64,000 nucleotides of DNA from Candidatus Bathyarchaeota archaeon (GTDB taxonomy: Archaea; Thermoproteota; Bathyarchaeia; Bathyarchaeales; Bathycorpusculaceae). Below are positions 1 to 8,725 of the stretch, in pieces. Position numbers and translations under genes: made by a program. The stretch covers positions 40,518 through 104,517 of the forward strand of contig PLTA01000056.1 of assembly GCA_003164295.1 (NCBI GenBank), given 5' to 3'. The notes below the pieces were generated by a model that was not told the origin of the DNA, did no database searches, and worked only from the letters and a program-made list of their open reading frames with translations. The number at the start of each line of letters is the position of its first letter. The stretch's first letter is position 1.

Positions 1-502
1 TACTCCAGCATCAACTGCCGTTTGGAAAACCTTGGTGAGGTAATCAAAGTCGGATCGCGTTGCATCTTCTGCTAACAGCTCCACAGCTAAGCCATGGGCT
101 TTAGCGTAACTTACACATTCATCGGTTGATTTGAGAATTTGTTCCCGAGTTTTATGCAGTTTGCATTCGATATGCAAATCAGACGTTGGTATAATCATGC
201 TAACAGTTGAAGCACCACTTTTTAGCACTGCATCGATGTCGTTTTTTGTTCCTCTTGCTGCGCTGGAGATTGCAGCTTTCAAACCCTGTTTAGCGATTAG
301 GCTGACTGATTCCATTTCACCTTCAGAAACTGCGGCAAACCCAACTTCGATAAAGTCTACACCAAGTTCATCTAAGCGCTGGGCAATTCTCAGTTTACTT
401 TCAGGAACAAGAGATACTCCAGGTGTTTGTTCACCATCACGCAGGGTGGTGTCTAAAAACTTTACGTGCTTAGGGAAGCGGTTGAATAAAGCGATACCCC
501 AT
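1..502 (-). CDS. 2-isopropylmalate/citramalate synthase family, N-terminal part (cut by window edge)
   Basis: Reading leftwards, the translation has the signature DTTLRDGEQTPGVSL, then AEDATRSD and a YLTKVFQTAVDAG segment. These are hallmarks of the LeuA/CimA/homocitrate synthase family, which condenses acetyl-CoA with a 2-oxoacid on a TIM-barrel metal site. The C-terminal part lies outside the window, so leucine versus isoleucine pathway cannot be decided. It is divergent from ilvD, which suggests branched-chain amino acid synthesis. The apparent ATG at 500-502 is out of frame with the conserved part. Dropping one G from the run of four (plus-strand C at 497-500) joins it cleanly as MGIALFNRFPKHVKFLDTTL. 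The uncorrected frame has no canonical start after its upstream stop at 520-522. Family call sure, exact enzyme not. Confidence 0.85.
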
Positions 503-581
503 TTAAAGTCACTCTCTTTTCAAAGCGTTAGCCTTAAATATAAAATTATTGGTGACTAAAGTGTACAGAAGGTTAACCGGT

Positions 582-2210
582 ATGAGAAGCGACGAAATAA
601 AAAAAGGCACAGAAAAAGCGCCTCACCGAGCGCTCTTAAAATCGTTAGGTTTGCAAGACGATGATATAGCAAAACCGCTAATTGGCATAGCTAACAGCTA
701 CACAAACATCGTCCCGGGGCACATTCATCTCCGCACAATAGGCGAAGCCGTAAAAGAAGGCATCCTATCTGCTGGAGGCACACCATTCGAATTCAACACC
801 ATTGCAGTATGCGACGGCATCGCAATGGGGCACGAAGGCATGCGCTATTCCCTGCCTTCAAGAGAAATAATCGCTGACTCCGTAGAAATTATGCTTCAAG
901 CCCACAGCCTAGATGGGTTAGTTATGATTTCAAACTGCGACAAAATCACCCCAGGCATGCTCATGGCTGCCGCAAGAGTTAACATCCCAGCCATAATGGT
1001 TACAGGCGGACCAATGGCAGCTGGACGCCACCACGGAAAAAAAATAAGTTACTCCGCAATGCCCGAAGCACTCGGACAAGTAGCCGCTGGAAAAATGACC
1101 CAAGGCGAACTATATGAGATGGAAGAAAACGCATGTCCAGGATGCGGCTCATGCAGCGGAATGTTCACCGCCAACACTATGTCATGCATGACTGAAGCCC
1201 TTGGATTATCACTGCCATACTGCGCAACATCTCTCGCAAACAGTGCATTCAAACTACGATTGGCCAGAGCGACAGGCAAACAAATCATAAAACTAGTCAA
1301 AGATGACCTTAAGCCATCACAGATTTTAACCAAAGATGCGTTCGAAAACGCCATTGCACTAGACATGGCACTGGGCGGCTCAACCAACACAACGTTGCAT
1401 CTACCAGCTATCGCCAAAGAAGCAGGCTTAACCCTGCCGCTGTCAACTTTTGATGCAATCGGCAGAAAAGTCCCCCACTTATGTAGCATGATTCCAAGCG
1501 GAAGCTTTGCTCTTGAGGATTTGGATGAAGCAGGCGGAGTACCTGCAGTCTTGAGCGAGCTTAATGGCTTACTAAACTTAAAGCTGCTCACTGTGTCAGG
1601 CAAGACTGTCGGCGAAAACATCAAAGACGCACAAGTCCTCGACCGCAATGTCATCCGACCATTAACTGATCCTGTCCATAAAGAAGGCGGCATCGCCATT
1701 TTAACAGGCAACCTTGCACCCAAGGGTTCAGTTGTCAAAACCGCAGGTGTCTCACCTAAAATGCAAAAACACACAGGTCCAGCTAAAGTCTACGATTCAG
1801 AAAAAGAAGCATTAACAGCTATCCGTGGCAATGAAATCAAACCAGGTGACGTAGTAGTCATCCGATATGAGGGTCCTCGTGGTGGACCTGGTATGCCTGA
1901 AATGCTCTTTCCCACTGCAACCATCGCAGGGATGGGTCTTGCCGAAAGCGTAGCACTTATCACTGACGGACGCTTCTCAGGCGCTACACGAGGCGGAAGC
2001 ATCGGACATGTTGCACCAGAAGCATTCGACGGTGGACCAATTGCAGCGCTCATAAACGGTGACAAAATAACTATCGATATTCCCAACAGACTTCTCAAGG
2101 TTGAACTGACAGATAAGGAACTTAAAGAACGCTTAGCCCAATGGAAACCCCGCAAACCCAAAATCTCAAAAGGATACCTGAGCAGATACCAGCCTACACC
2201 ATCCGAATAA
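582..2210 (+). CDS. ilvD: Dihydroxy-acid dehydratase
   Basis: 542 residues, the usual family length. It dehydrates 2,3-dihydroxy-acids to 2-oxoacids, the third common step of valine, leucine and isoleucine synthesis, in the cytoplasm. The Fe-S signature is present: Cys77 (AVCDG), Cys119 in SNCDKITPG, and CPGCGSCSGMFTA at about 185-197. The C-terminal swivelling domain contains GRFSGATRG. The ATG at 582 is chosen because homologues begin MRSDEIKKG; the frame stays open to a TTG at 549, but the extra 11 codons are not conserved-looking. It is divergent from the isopropylmalate/citramalate synthase, with about 80 nt between starts that must hold both promoters. Confidence 0.96.
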   Translation: MRSDEIKKGTEKAPHRALLKSLGLQDDDIAKPLIGIANSYTNIVPGHIHLRTIGEAVKEGILSAGGTPFEFNTIAVCDGIAMGHEGMRYSLPSREIIADSVEIMLQAHSLDGLVMISNCDKITPGMLMAAARVNIPAIMVTGGPMAAGRHHGKKISYSAMPEALGQVAAGKMTQGELYEMEENACPGCGSCSGMFTANTMSCMTEALGLSLPYCATSLANSAFKLRLARATGKQIIKLVKDDLKPSQILTKDAFENAIALDMALGGSTNTTLHLPAIAKEAGLTLPLSTFDAIGRKVPHLCSMIPSGSFALEDLDEAGGVPAVLSELNGLLNLKLLTVSGKTVGENIKDAQVLDRNVIRPLTDPVHKEGGIAILTGNLAPKGSVVKTAGVSPKMQKHTGPAKVYDSEKEALTAIRGNEIKPGDVVVIRYEGPRGGPGMPEMLFPTATIAGMGLAESVALITDGRFSGATRGGSIGHVAPEAFDGGPIAALINGDKITIDIPNRLLKVELTDKELKERLAQWKPRKPKISKGYLSRYQPTPSE

Positions 2211-2401
2211 GCACAAATCAATGAGAAATTAAACATAGTAAAGAAAATTTGATCTTATACCTTTAGGAACCTGGATAAAAAATGGTTTTACAATAAATTG
2301 GATAAAAAGAAAATTTGGGTTGAAGATAGTTAACATGCTTAGCGGTTGTGGTAGTGCTGTAACTACTGCAAACACTTTTACAATAAAAAGCTCCTATTTT
2401 T

Positions 2402-2806
2402 GTGATTCAAGAGCGTTACGATTTCACAAAGAAACATCGGCTTGGAAGTAATTTTATGGTTTATGTTGAAGGTTTCCAAATGGATGCAAAACGTATTCAC
2501 TCAAAGAAACTTGTTAAAGCATGGAAAAATTTATCGAGCAAGCCATTGCCAAAAATCAAAGCACTCAAATTAAGCGACGAAGACTTCGATCACGTAATTC
2601 AACACAGACACTGCATCGAAGATGATTTTCGAGAAATTGAAGAATGGGGACGAATCCTTTCAACAAAAGGCAAGGATGCCTGCGTGTTTAACGCTGACGA
2701 AACAGACGACGCAGATTACGTCATTTTGGTTAGGGAAAATCCATATCACAGTTTAGACGAAATTATTGTTCACGAGTTATCACACATTGCACGAGGCGAC
2801 CTCTAA
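2402..2806 (+). CDS. Small protein with C-terminal HELSH metal-binding motif
   Basis: 134 residues from a GTG; alternative ATG starts lie at codons 19 and 27, and no start has a convincing Shine-Dalgarno sequence. I do not recognise the family. The only clear motif is HELSH at residues 124-128, the HExxH form of zincin metallopeptidases, preceded by a predicted helix (SLDEIIVHELSHIA). The protein stops only six residues after the motif, so a third metal ligand of the usual gluzincin or metzincin kind has little room. It may be a minimal or truncated metallopeptidase. Its stop interlocks with the stop of the facing LLM gene (shared 2803-2806). Confidence 0.6.
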   Translation: MIQERYDFTKKHRLGSNFMVYVEGFQMDAKRIHSKKLVKAWKNLSSKPLPKIKALKLSDEDFDHVIQHRHCIEDDFREIEEWGRILSTKGKDACVFNADETDDADYVILVRENPYHSLDEIIVHELSHIARGDL

Positions 2807-3756
2807 CCCATTTTGTTCATGACGCCTTCAGCAAAAACTTTGAGCCCATCTAACTTTGGCAATTCACCAAAAAACAACATGAAGTAAGTTACGCCCAAAT
2901 CCAAGTAAACCTGCAACTGCTCAATACATTCATCGGGGGTTCCAGCCAAAGCCGTCTTTTTGAAATCTTCCAATTTGGCGTCTTCGAATTTTTGTTGAAA
3001 AATCTTTTCGCTTAGTTCACTTCGATTTTGCGCAATGATAACTTGCCCGCTAGGCCAGCAAGACTTTTCAATTTCCGCAAAGTTTCTGCCAACGGCTTTG
3101 CATTGGCTTTCTAAAACCTCAAGTTTATGCTTATAATCTTCAATTGAAGGTAAGAAACCCCAATCAAACCTGTTGGCATATGGTGCGGTTGCTTTCTGCA
3201 TCAGAAGTTCTCCGCTGCCCCCGACGGTTATAGGCGGATGAGGCTTCTGCAACGGTTTGGGTTCACAAACTGCGTCTTTGAGCGAGTAATATTTTCCTTG
3301 GTAGTTGGCTTTTTTGTTTTTCCAAAGTTGCTTTGTCACTTGTAAAGCCTCAGCTAATCGCTCAATTCTTGCAGGTGGCTTCGGGAAACCAAATCCATAC
3401 GCTAAATGCTCAGCTTCTTGAGTGCCTGCTCCAACTCCGAATTCTAATCTGCCGTCCGATAAAACATCAAGAGTTGCAGCCATCTTTGCAGTTATGGTAG
3501 GGCTTCGGTGTGCGTTGCAGGAGACCATGGTTCCCAGCCGTATTTTGCTGGTTAATGATGATAGGGCGGATAGGGTGGTCCAGCATTCAAGGATTGGCCA
3601 GTCATTATACATTAGGTGGTCGTCTAGCCAAACTGAATGGTAGCCTAATCGTTCGCATTCTAAAACAGTTTCGCGAATCAAGTTAAAGTGTTCTTTTGGG
3701 TCTTTCGCTCGGAATGAGTAGAATGGAAGGAAGACTCCGAATTTCAGTTTGCCCAA
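2803..3756 (-). CDS. LLM-class (luciferase-like) F420-dependent oxidoreductase
   Basis: 317 residues. The N-terminus KLKFGVFLPFYSFRAKD, the SVWLDDHL segment and IRLGTMVSCNAHRSP belong to the luciferase-like TIM-barrel family, whose archaeal members mostly use coenzyme F420 for hydride transfer (related to Mer and F420-dependent alcohol dehydrogenase). The substrate cannot be read from the sequence. The TTG start at 3756 is supported by GGAGG about 7 nt upstream; no ATG is near. It is followed leftwards by the facing HELSH gene, with stops overlapping by 4 nt. The gene probably has its own promoter in the short gap to the MFS gene, which reads in the same direction upstream. Confidence 0.88.
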   Translation of the reverse strand: MGKLKFGVFLPFYSFRAKDPKEHFNLIRETVLECERLGYHSVWLDDHLMYNDWPILECWTTLSALSSLTSKIRLGTMVSCNAHRSPTITAKMAATLDVLSDGRLEFGVGAGTQEAEHLAYGFGFPKPPARIERLAEALQVTKQLWKNKKANYQGKYYSLKDAVCEPKPLQKPHPPITVGGSGELLMQKATAPYANRFDWGFLPSIEDYKHKLEVLESQCKAVGRNFAEIEKSCWPSGQVIIAQNRSELSEKIFQQKFEDAKLEDFKKTALAGTPDECIEQLQVYLDLGVTYFMLFFGELPKLDGLKVFAEGVMNKMG

Positions 3757-3812
3757 GCGATGCCTCCAAACGGATAAGCCTTAATTTAGCTTAATTGGGG
3801 TTAAGAAAGTAA

Positions 3813-5279
3813 TTAGGCTTTAGCTGGTGTTTGTTTTCTTACGTCTCGTCCCCTAATTAACGACAAGACACCTGCAACCGCTAAAATAGCTATTGAGGCG
3901 TAAAATGCATGATCTATGCCTGAAATGAATGCCGAGCTAACATTTCCGCTTAGGCTTTTTGTTCCAACAAACACTTCAAAAGCCACTTGCCTAGGAATCG
4001 ACGCGGCCGCTACTGAGATAGCCAAAACATAGCTTCCAACTAATCCAATATTTTGCACTGTTCTTAGCAGGCCCGATATGCTGCCGTATGATCCTGTTCT
4101 TGCATTCGCCATTACGGCGCTGTTGTTGGCTGGGAAGAACATGGAGGTTCCTACGCCTGAGACGGCTGAAGCTGCAAGTACAATGTAGAGCGGGGACGAA
4201 GCGGTCATGGTTAAGTAAATAACGATTGCAAGGCCTAAGAAGAATATTCCAATTGTGGCGATTTCTCTTGAACCATATTTATCCGAAAGTCTACCCATTA
4301 TGGGACCGAGAAAACTGCCCGCCACGTATCCAGGGACCAATAAAAGTGACGCATTCAAGGGTGTAAGGGCTCTTATTCCTTGCAAGTACATGATCACCAG
4401 AAATATCACAGAGAAGTATCCAACGCTGGTGAAAAAAGCTGACAGGATTGCGTTCCGCAAAACCCTAATTCTTAGGGCTTGGAAATCAATTAACGGGTTT
4501 TTAAGCCTTCGGTCATACAATATGAATACCGGAATTAAGGCTGTTCCAATCACTGCTAAAACTATGCTTAAACTGCTGAGTCCGTTTGCAGCGAAATCAA
4601 CTAGCCCCAAAGACAGCAATACCAGTGCTGAGGCGAGCAAACCCATTCCGGCAAGATCCAGCTTAGCTGCCGTTCTTTTTTCGATATCCTTGAGGTATCT
4701 TAAACCTATTATTACGGCAATTATGCCGATTGGGATGTTTATGAAGAAAATGAATTGCCAGCTGATGTAACTGGTAATTATTCCTCCCAAAACTATTCCC
4801 AGTAATGCTCCAGCTGTGAAGCCTAATGAGTTGTATCCGTATGCCCTGCCTCGTTTTTCTCGTGGGAAATAATCGGCTATTATGGCGCCGCTGGTTGCTT
4901 GCATGATTGCTCCTCCTACTGCTTGAACGACTCTGAATCCTATCAGCGTGTAGATATGGGGTGAGAAACCGCATAATGCAGAGCCGATGGTGAAAATTAC
5001 GAAGCCTAAGTTGAATATTTTGCTTCGGCCATAGATGTCTCCGATTCTGCCCATCTGAGTTGTTGCGACTGCTAAGACGAGAAGGTAAGCTAAAATAATC
5101 CAAAGCGACGTGGCGAGGTCTGAGTGGAGGCTGTCATTGATAACTGGGAACGCCAATAGAACGATGGTGCTGTCAAGTGCTCCCATTAACGTTCCAAGCA
5201 TGACGATGCCTAATACTATGTTGCTATGTTGTGGAGAACTGGTAATCGGTTGGCTGGGTGCTTGCTGTAGTTGGTTCAT
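3813..5279 (-). CDS. MFS drug:H+ antiporter, DHA2 (14-TM) type
   Basis: 488 residues, with hydrophobic segments throughout consistent with 14 membrane helices. The first helix carries LMGALDSTIVLLAFPVI, followed by the MFS loop GRIGDIYGRSKIF and the antiporter-type motif C region (GALLGIVLGG). These are typical of EmrB/QacA-like exporters that expel hydrophobic compounds with proton exchange. The ATG at 5279 is the first in frame. The 5' region is AT-rich with no obvious operator. Substrate unknown. No membrane-fusion partner or regulator gene is adjacent. Confidence 0.9.
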   Translation of the reverse strand: MNQLQQAPSQPITSSPQHSNIVLGIVMLGTLMGALDSTIVLLAFPVINDSLHSDLATSLWIILAYLLVLAVATTQMGRIGDIYGRSKIFNLGFVIFTIGSALCGFSPHIYTLIGFRVVQAVGGAIMQATSGAIIADYFPREKRGRAYGYNSLGFTAGALLGIVLGGIITSYISWQFIFFINIPIGIIAVIIGLRYLKDIEKRTAAKLDLAGMGLLASALVLLSLGLVDFAANGLSSLSIVLAVIGTALIPVFILYDRRLKNPLIDFQALRIRVLRNAILSAFFTSVGYFSVIFLVIMYLQGIRALTPLNASLLLVPGYVAGSFLGPIMGRLSDKYGSREIATIGIFFLGLAIVIYLTMTASSPLYIVLAASAVSGVGTSMFFPANNSAVMANARTGSYGSISGLLRTVQNIGLVGSYVLAISVAAASIPRQVAFEVFVGTKSLSGNVSSAFISGIDHAFYASIAILAVAGVLSLIRGRDVRKQTPAKA

Positions 5280-5455
5280 CGGTCAGGGATGCCTCACTTT
5301 CAAATGTTTTTTAATTCAAAAACTAAGTTGTTTAATACAATAAAGAATTTTATAAAGTTACATGCACTAAATAAAAAAGAATTTTCTTTACTTTGACAAA
5401 TAATTACGAATAAAAGAAAAAAATTGGGGATATTTTTTTTTGTCCTCTCTCAAGT

Positions 5456-5584
5456 TTAATATTTGAGTTTCTTGACAATTGCGAAGGCTGAGACTGCTGC
5501 AAACCATGCTGAGATTGCGATAAAGGCGCCATAGGCGTATTCAGGAGTTGCGAATGGTGAGCGCTGTGAAGCTTTAAGAAACAA
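5456..5584 (-). pseudogene. Remnant of a surface protein: C-terminal membrane anchor
   Basis: A short open stretch, about 42 codons from a TTG at 5584 with an upstream in-frame stop, encodes SPFATPEYAYGAFIAISAW followed by a hydrophobic helix and a basic end, VKKLKY. The layout (polar stretch, PEY, one transmembrane helix, Lys-rich tail) matches C-terminal anchors of large archaeal surface or secreted proteins. Nothing corresponding to the ectodomain is in frame upstream. I read it as a deletion remnant; a genuine tiny membrane protein is the alternative. It lies between the MFS gene and the ferredoxin gene. Confidence 0.45.
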
Positions 5585-5674
5585 GAATGATAAGTCTCAG
5601 AACTATGGGATAAGTAATTATAATTCGTAAAGTGTATTTTAAAAACAAACCCCTTCAAGTTGGAATCTCCCTAA

Positions 5675-6262
5675 ATGCCCGAGAATAACGTTTCTCCCAT
5701 CGACATATTCAGTATGTTATCACAAGAGAGCCCTGAGGAGGCAAAAAAGAAGCGTCGAAAAGAACTTTTGGAGTCAACAGGCATAAAAGAACTCTTCAAG
5801 GAAGGCAGCATAAACGTAAACAAATTCACTTGTGTAGGTGGGCAATGCAGGTTATGCGTTAAAGCATGTCCAACTAATGCGCTTTATTGGGGAACTGGCG
5901 AAGTTGGAGTTACTGAAGACTTATGCATTTACTGCGGAGCCTGCGTATTGAATTGTATGGTTGATAACTGCATAAAAATCGAGCGTAAACGGGAAGACGG
6001 AGCAGTTGAAAAATTCAGCAAACCAAACGATGTCATAATGCTTGGAGAAAAAATCAACGTCAAAAAACGCCTTGAACGTGTAAAAGCAATTTTTCCAACT
6101 ATCACAAAATACTGCGAAAGCTACTGCGTCAAACCAAAGGATGAACATGATTTTTTCGGCTATTCCAATGAAAAAGCTGATACCACAAAGCTGCATTTAA
6201 CTAAAAACAAACGGCCAAAAAAATTGAAAAGCAGCCCTAAGGCACTTACCAGCAAAATTTAA
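5675..6262 (+). CDS. 2[4Fe-4S] ferredoxin-domain protein
   Basis: 195 residues. Two cluster motifs are visible: Cys53-x4-Cys58-x2-Cys61-x3-Cys65-Pro, and Cys84-x2-Cys87-x2-Cys90-x3-Cys94, with Cys99 nearby. The domain is flanked by a charged 50-residue N-terminal segment and a basic C-terminal tail of about 90 residues with further Cys (CESYC). This is longer than a soluble ferredoxin, so it may be an electron-transfer subunit docking to a partner that is not encoded nearby. The first motif has four residues between its first two cysteines rather than two, which is unusual. The stop overlaps by 4 nt the stop of the facing RPA gene. Confidence 0.85.
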   Translation: MPENNVSPIDIFSMLSQESPEEAKKKRRKELLESTGIKELFKEGSINVNKFTCVGGQCRLCVKACPTNALYWGTGEVGVTEDLCIYCGACVLNCMVDNCIKIERKREDGAVEKFSKPNDVIMLGEKINVKKRLERVKAIFPTITKYCESYCVKPKDEHDFFGYSNEKADTTKLHLTKNKRPKKLKSSPKALTSKI

Positions 6263-7413
6263 GTTGGCATAATTGAGGCAACTGTTGAACTTCTTGTAGT
6301 GAGTTCCATTTTGTCGCCGTATCCTTTTTTCACATAGGCATTTTCCAAGCGTAGTTTATCACCAATCTTTAAAGTGCTAAGACTTTCCGCGTGCTGCCGC
6401 CAAGCCGAAACTTTTATAGTGCCTGATTCGTCTTTTAACTCAAAAACCATTAGCTTCACCGTTTCGCCTTTTGCAGTGGTTACCTCTTTGATTTCAAGAA
6501 TTGACGAAACTACACCTTCGACGTTAGCGTTTAAGTTATCAGTTAAGCTAGCTATTTTCGCAAACTGCATTTCGGCGGCTTGAACATTAACAAAACTCGT
6601 AAAATCCACATGAACCTCTACATCGCCGTTTTGGTTTTCTTTTACTTTAGCATTCCCTACCTGCAAAGAAGCATTCGCTTTGAGGGTTTTTTCCAGTTCC
6701 TGGGCTTTTTCATTCCAAGCCACCACTGTTATTTCTCCAGAATCATCAGCCAAAGTGAAACGCATGACGGTTCCATCGCTCTGGTCGCTTCGAATGAATT
6801 TGGTTAAGCCTAAAACTGCTTTTACGGTCCCTGAAAGATGGACATTGCCAGACGTTTTATTTAGGCAACTAATTTTTGTAGTAAACTTGTCGATTGCTGG
6901 ATTTTCACAGGTTTTTTCCTGAGGATCCACTTCAATTTTGCTTTTTTCTCCAATATGCAACTCAACTTTTCCATAAAGATCCTGCCGAGTACACCCATGC
7001 AAAAGCCGAATTGCCTGTCCAACTTTTAACTCGCCCTTCTCAACCAAATCAGCTTTATCATTCCACAAAACCACCCGCAAGATGCCATCGTTATCCGCAA
7101 CCATTAAAGTAGCAAATTTGCCAGGCTTTTCACCTTCAAAAGTTCGAACAGGAAAAACGGCGACTAAGCGACCCGCAACAGTAACATCGTATAGTCCAGC
7201 AAACAAACGGTTGATCGACAGATTTCCATCGTTGTGAATAGTGTTTTGTTGCACTTGGACACCGTATTTTGCCGCAATTAACCTCAAAAGTGTTTCATCG
7301 CCGAGCAACCCGTTTGTTCTGGTTTTTTCAGAACTAAGCTTTTCCAGAATTTGTTGTTCGGTGATTTCAGGGTTTTTGGCTAGAATCTGATCGATGATTT
7401 CTTGATTGGTCAT
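6259..7413 (-). CDS. Replication protein A, multi-OB-fold single-stranded DNA-binding protein
   Basis: 384 residues. After a short helical N-terminus (EIIDQILAKNPEITEQQILE) come three OB-fold repeats at about residues 70-165, 185-285 and 290-380. Each has the pattern of strand, acidic turn and W-N/W-R core (LRVVLWNDKADL, ITVVAWNEKAQEL, IKVSAWRQHAESL). This is the archaeal RPA arrangement; it coats single-stranded DNA in replication and repair. No C-terminal zinc finger is present, unlike some euryarchaeal RPA. The ATG at 7413 is taken as start. Gene stands alone, with its stop interlocked with that of the ferredoxin gene. Confidence 0.9.
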   Translation of the reverse strand: MTNQEIIDQILAKNPEITEQQILEKLSSEKTRTNGLLGDETLLRLIAAKYGVQVQQNTIHNDGNLSINRLFAGLYDVTVAGRLVAVFPVRTFEGEKPGKFATLMVADNDGILRVVLWNDKADLVEKGELKVGQAIRLLHGCTRQDLYGKVELHIGEKSKIEVDPQEKTCENPAIDKFTTKISCLNKTSGNVHLSGTVKAVLGLTKFIRSDQSDGTVMRFTLADDSGEITVVAWNEKAQELEKTLKANASLQVGNAKVKENQNGDVEVHVDFTSFVNVQAAEMQFAKIASLTDNLNANVEGVVSSILEIKEVTTAKGETVKLMVFELKDESGTIKVSAWRQHAESLSTLKIGDKLRLENAYVKKGYGDKMELTTRSSTVASIMPT

Positions 7414-7521
7414 TTTGCGCCGAAACGATAACGATGTACTGAGTTTTTAATTTTTTGCTCATTATTACTACATTTATTAAAAACGCTGGTTCTTTTTTAC
7501 CTGGGCGCTGAGAGAAAAACC

Positions 7522-7782
7522 ATGGACGCTGCAATTTTTTATGCGCTTGGATTGGCTTTGATCGTTGTAGGAATTATCATTATTGTTGTCGCTATTATTT
7601 TGGTGTCGATGCGCAGGGCTGGAAAGGGAAAAATAAAGGGTGCAGGGATAATTATGATTGGTCCTGTACCAATAATTTTTGGAACAGATAAAAAATCGGT
7701 TAAGTATGTTTTGATGCTTGCTTTAGCGCTTACTATAGCCGTGGTAGTTGCTATACTGGTGTATTATTGGCTTTTGAGGTAA
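7522..7782 (+). CDS. DUF131 (TIGR00304) small membrane protein, copy 1
   Basis: 86 residues with two hydrophobic helices flanking the conserved loop GAGIIMIGPVPIIFGTDKKS. The IGPxPIIFG core is the recognisable signature of the archaeal DUF131 family, whose function is unknown. ATG at 7522. Its stop TAA is immediately followed by the ATG of a second family member, so the two are almost certainly co-translated. Confidence 0.8.
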   Translation: MDAAIFYALGLALIVVGIIIIVVAIILVSMRRAGKGKIKGAGIIMIGPVPIIFGTDKKSVKYVLMLALALTIAVVVAILVYYWLLR

Positions 7783-8088
7783 ATGAGCGTGTTAAAAAGC
7801 ACAGAGGAAAATGACGACGAAGGCATCGAAGTTTCCAGCAGACTTTTCAGTTTTTTGATTTTAGGAGTCGCTTTAGTCTTTATTGGTGTCATGGTTTTGG
7901 TGATTGCATCAGTGTTTTTAAGCAGTTCTGGAAGTGTTGGCGTTGTCATTTTTATTGGTCCATTTCCAATCGTTTTTGGTTCAGGACCTGATGCTATTTG
8001 GCTTATTTTGATTGGTATAGTTCTTGCAGTTTTGAGTATAGTGCTCTTTTTAGCAGTGAAGAGAAGATGGAAAACGTTAAGCGATTAA
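7783..8088 (+). CDS. DUF131 (TIGR00304) small membrane protein, copy 2
   Basis: 101 residues; begins at the base after the previous stop. Two transmembrane helices flank VVIFIGPFPIVFGSGPDA, the same IGPxPIxFG signature as copy 1. A charged N-terminus (STEENDDEGIEVS) precedes helix 1. The pair probably arose by tandem duplication and may form a heteromeric membrane complex. That is inference; no function is established for the family. Confidence 0.78.
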   Translation: MSVLKSTEENDDEGIEVSSRLFSFLILGVALVFIGVMVLVIASVFLSSSGSVGVVIFIGPFPIVFGSGPDAIWLILIGIVLAVLSIVLFLAVKRRWKTLSD

Positions 8089-8098
8089 AAAAAAGAGT

Positions 8099-8224
8099 TT
8101 ATTCGCTTGCTTGCTCTTCTTCATCTTTACCGTAATACATGTAAAGGAAGATCAAAGTTAAAGCAATAAATATTGAGCCCATGAGGACATATTGTAAACT
8201 TACGAAGTATGCGCCTAAATCCAT
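8099..8224 (-). CDS. 41-residue single-pass membrane protein
   Basis: A short ORF starting at ATG 8224 with GGATGA 9 nt upstream. It encodes a hydrophobic helix (VLMGSIFIALTLIFLYMYY) followed by an acidic tail, GKDEEEQASE. The Shine-Dalgarno spacing and the clean helix-plus-charged-tail design support a real gene. It faces the DUF131 pair tail to tail across a 10-nt gap. Function unknown. Confidence 0.6.
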   Translation of the reverse strand: MDLGAYFVSLQYVLMGSIFIALTLIFLYMYYGKDEEEQASE

Positions 8225-8269
8225 AGAGATTCATCCTTCATTTTATCATATTCAGTAACGTCTTAATAT

Positions 8270-8680
8270 TTAAGGAGTAGCTTTTTTCCACTCATTCATC
8301 AACATATCATAGCTTTCATCATTTTCCTCAATAACTTCAAACCAACTGAGATTTTGCGCGATCTTCTGAGTTAACAGATGATAACACATATGTACCTTTT
8401 TATCTAAAACCCTGAAGTAGAAATCGTCACAGGTACAAAATTCAGCTTCAGGCATAATCAAGTAATCCCGTTCTCTTCCAACCACTATCCAAACAATTCT
8501 TCCGCTTGGTTTGAAAATGTACTTTTTTACTCGATTCTCTTTTAAAGCATCTAAGGATTTGGTGAATCTTGATCCAAAAAGCTCGTAGAGCTCCGTGATG
8601 TTTGTGCCTGACAGTTTCTCTGCTGCCTTTGCTTCTCTACAAATAGCGTTTAACGTATCTTCTTCGGAATTACCACTCAA
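8270..8680 (-). CDS. SWIM zinc-finger domain protein
   Basis: 136 residues. The C-x-C-x14-C-x-H arrangement (Cys82, Cys84, Cys99, His101 in FCTCDDFYFRVLDKK and VHMCYHL) is the SWIM zinc-binding signature found in archaeal and eukaryotic DNA-associated proteins, including Shu-complex partners of Rad51 paralogues. A helical N-terminal half precedes it. The TTG at 8680 is the longest start; no nearby ATG fits. It is followed by the 41-residue membrane protein on the same strand. A role in recombination or DNA binding is inferred from the family only. Confidence 0.72.
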   Translation of the reverse strand: MSGNSEEDTLNAICREAKAAEKLSGTNITELYELFGSRFTKSLDALKENRVKKYIFKPSGRIVWIVVGRERDYLIMPEAEFCTCDDFYFRVLDKKVHMCYHLLTQKIAQNLSWFEVIEENDESYDMLMNEWKKATP

Positions 8681-8725
8681 CTTTTACACTCGCTACTGAA
8701 AGATAGAGGAAAGGGCATTTAGCTT

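Noticed and set aside
1049..2236. Two long ORFs antisense to ilvD
   Set aside because: Shadow frames of a strongly conserved gene on the other strand.
5404..5658. 84-codon minus-strand ORF rich in Ser, Gln and Phe
   Set aside because: Low-complexity, no ribosome-binding site, and it overlaps the better-supported anchor remnant in another frame.
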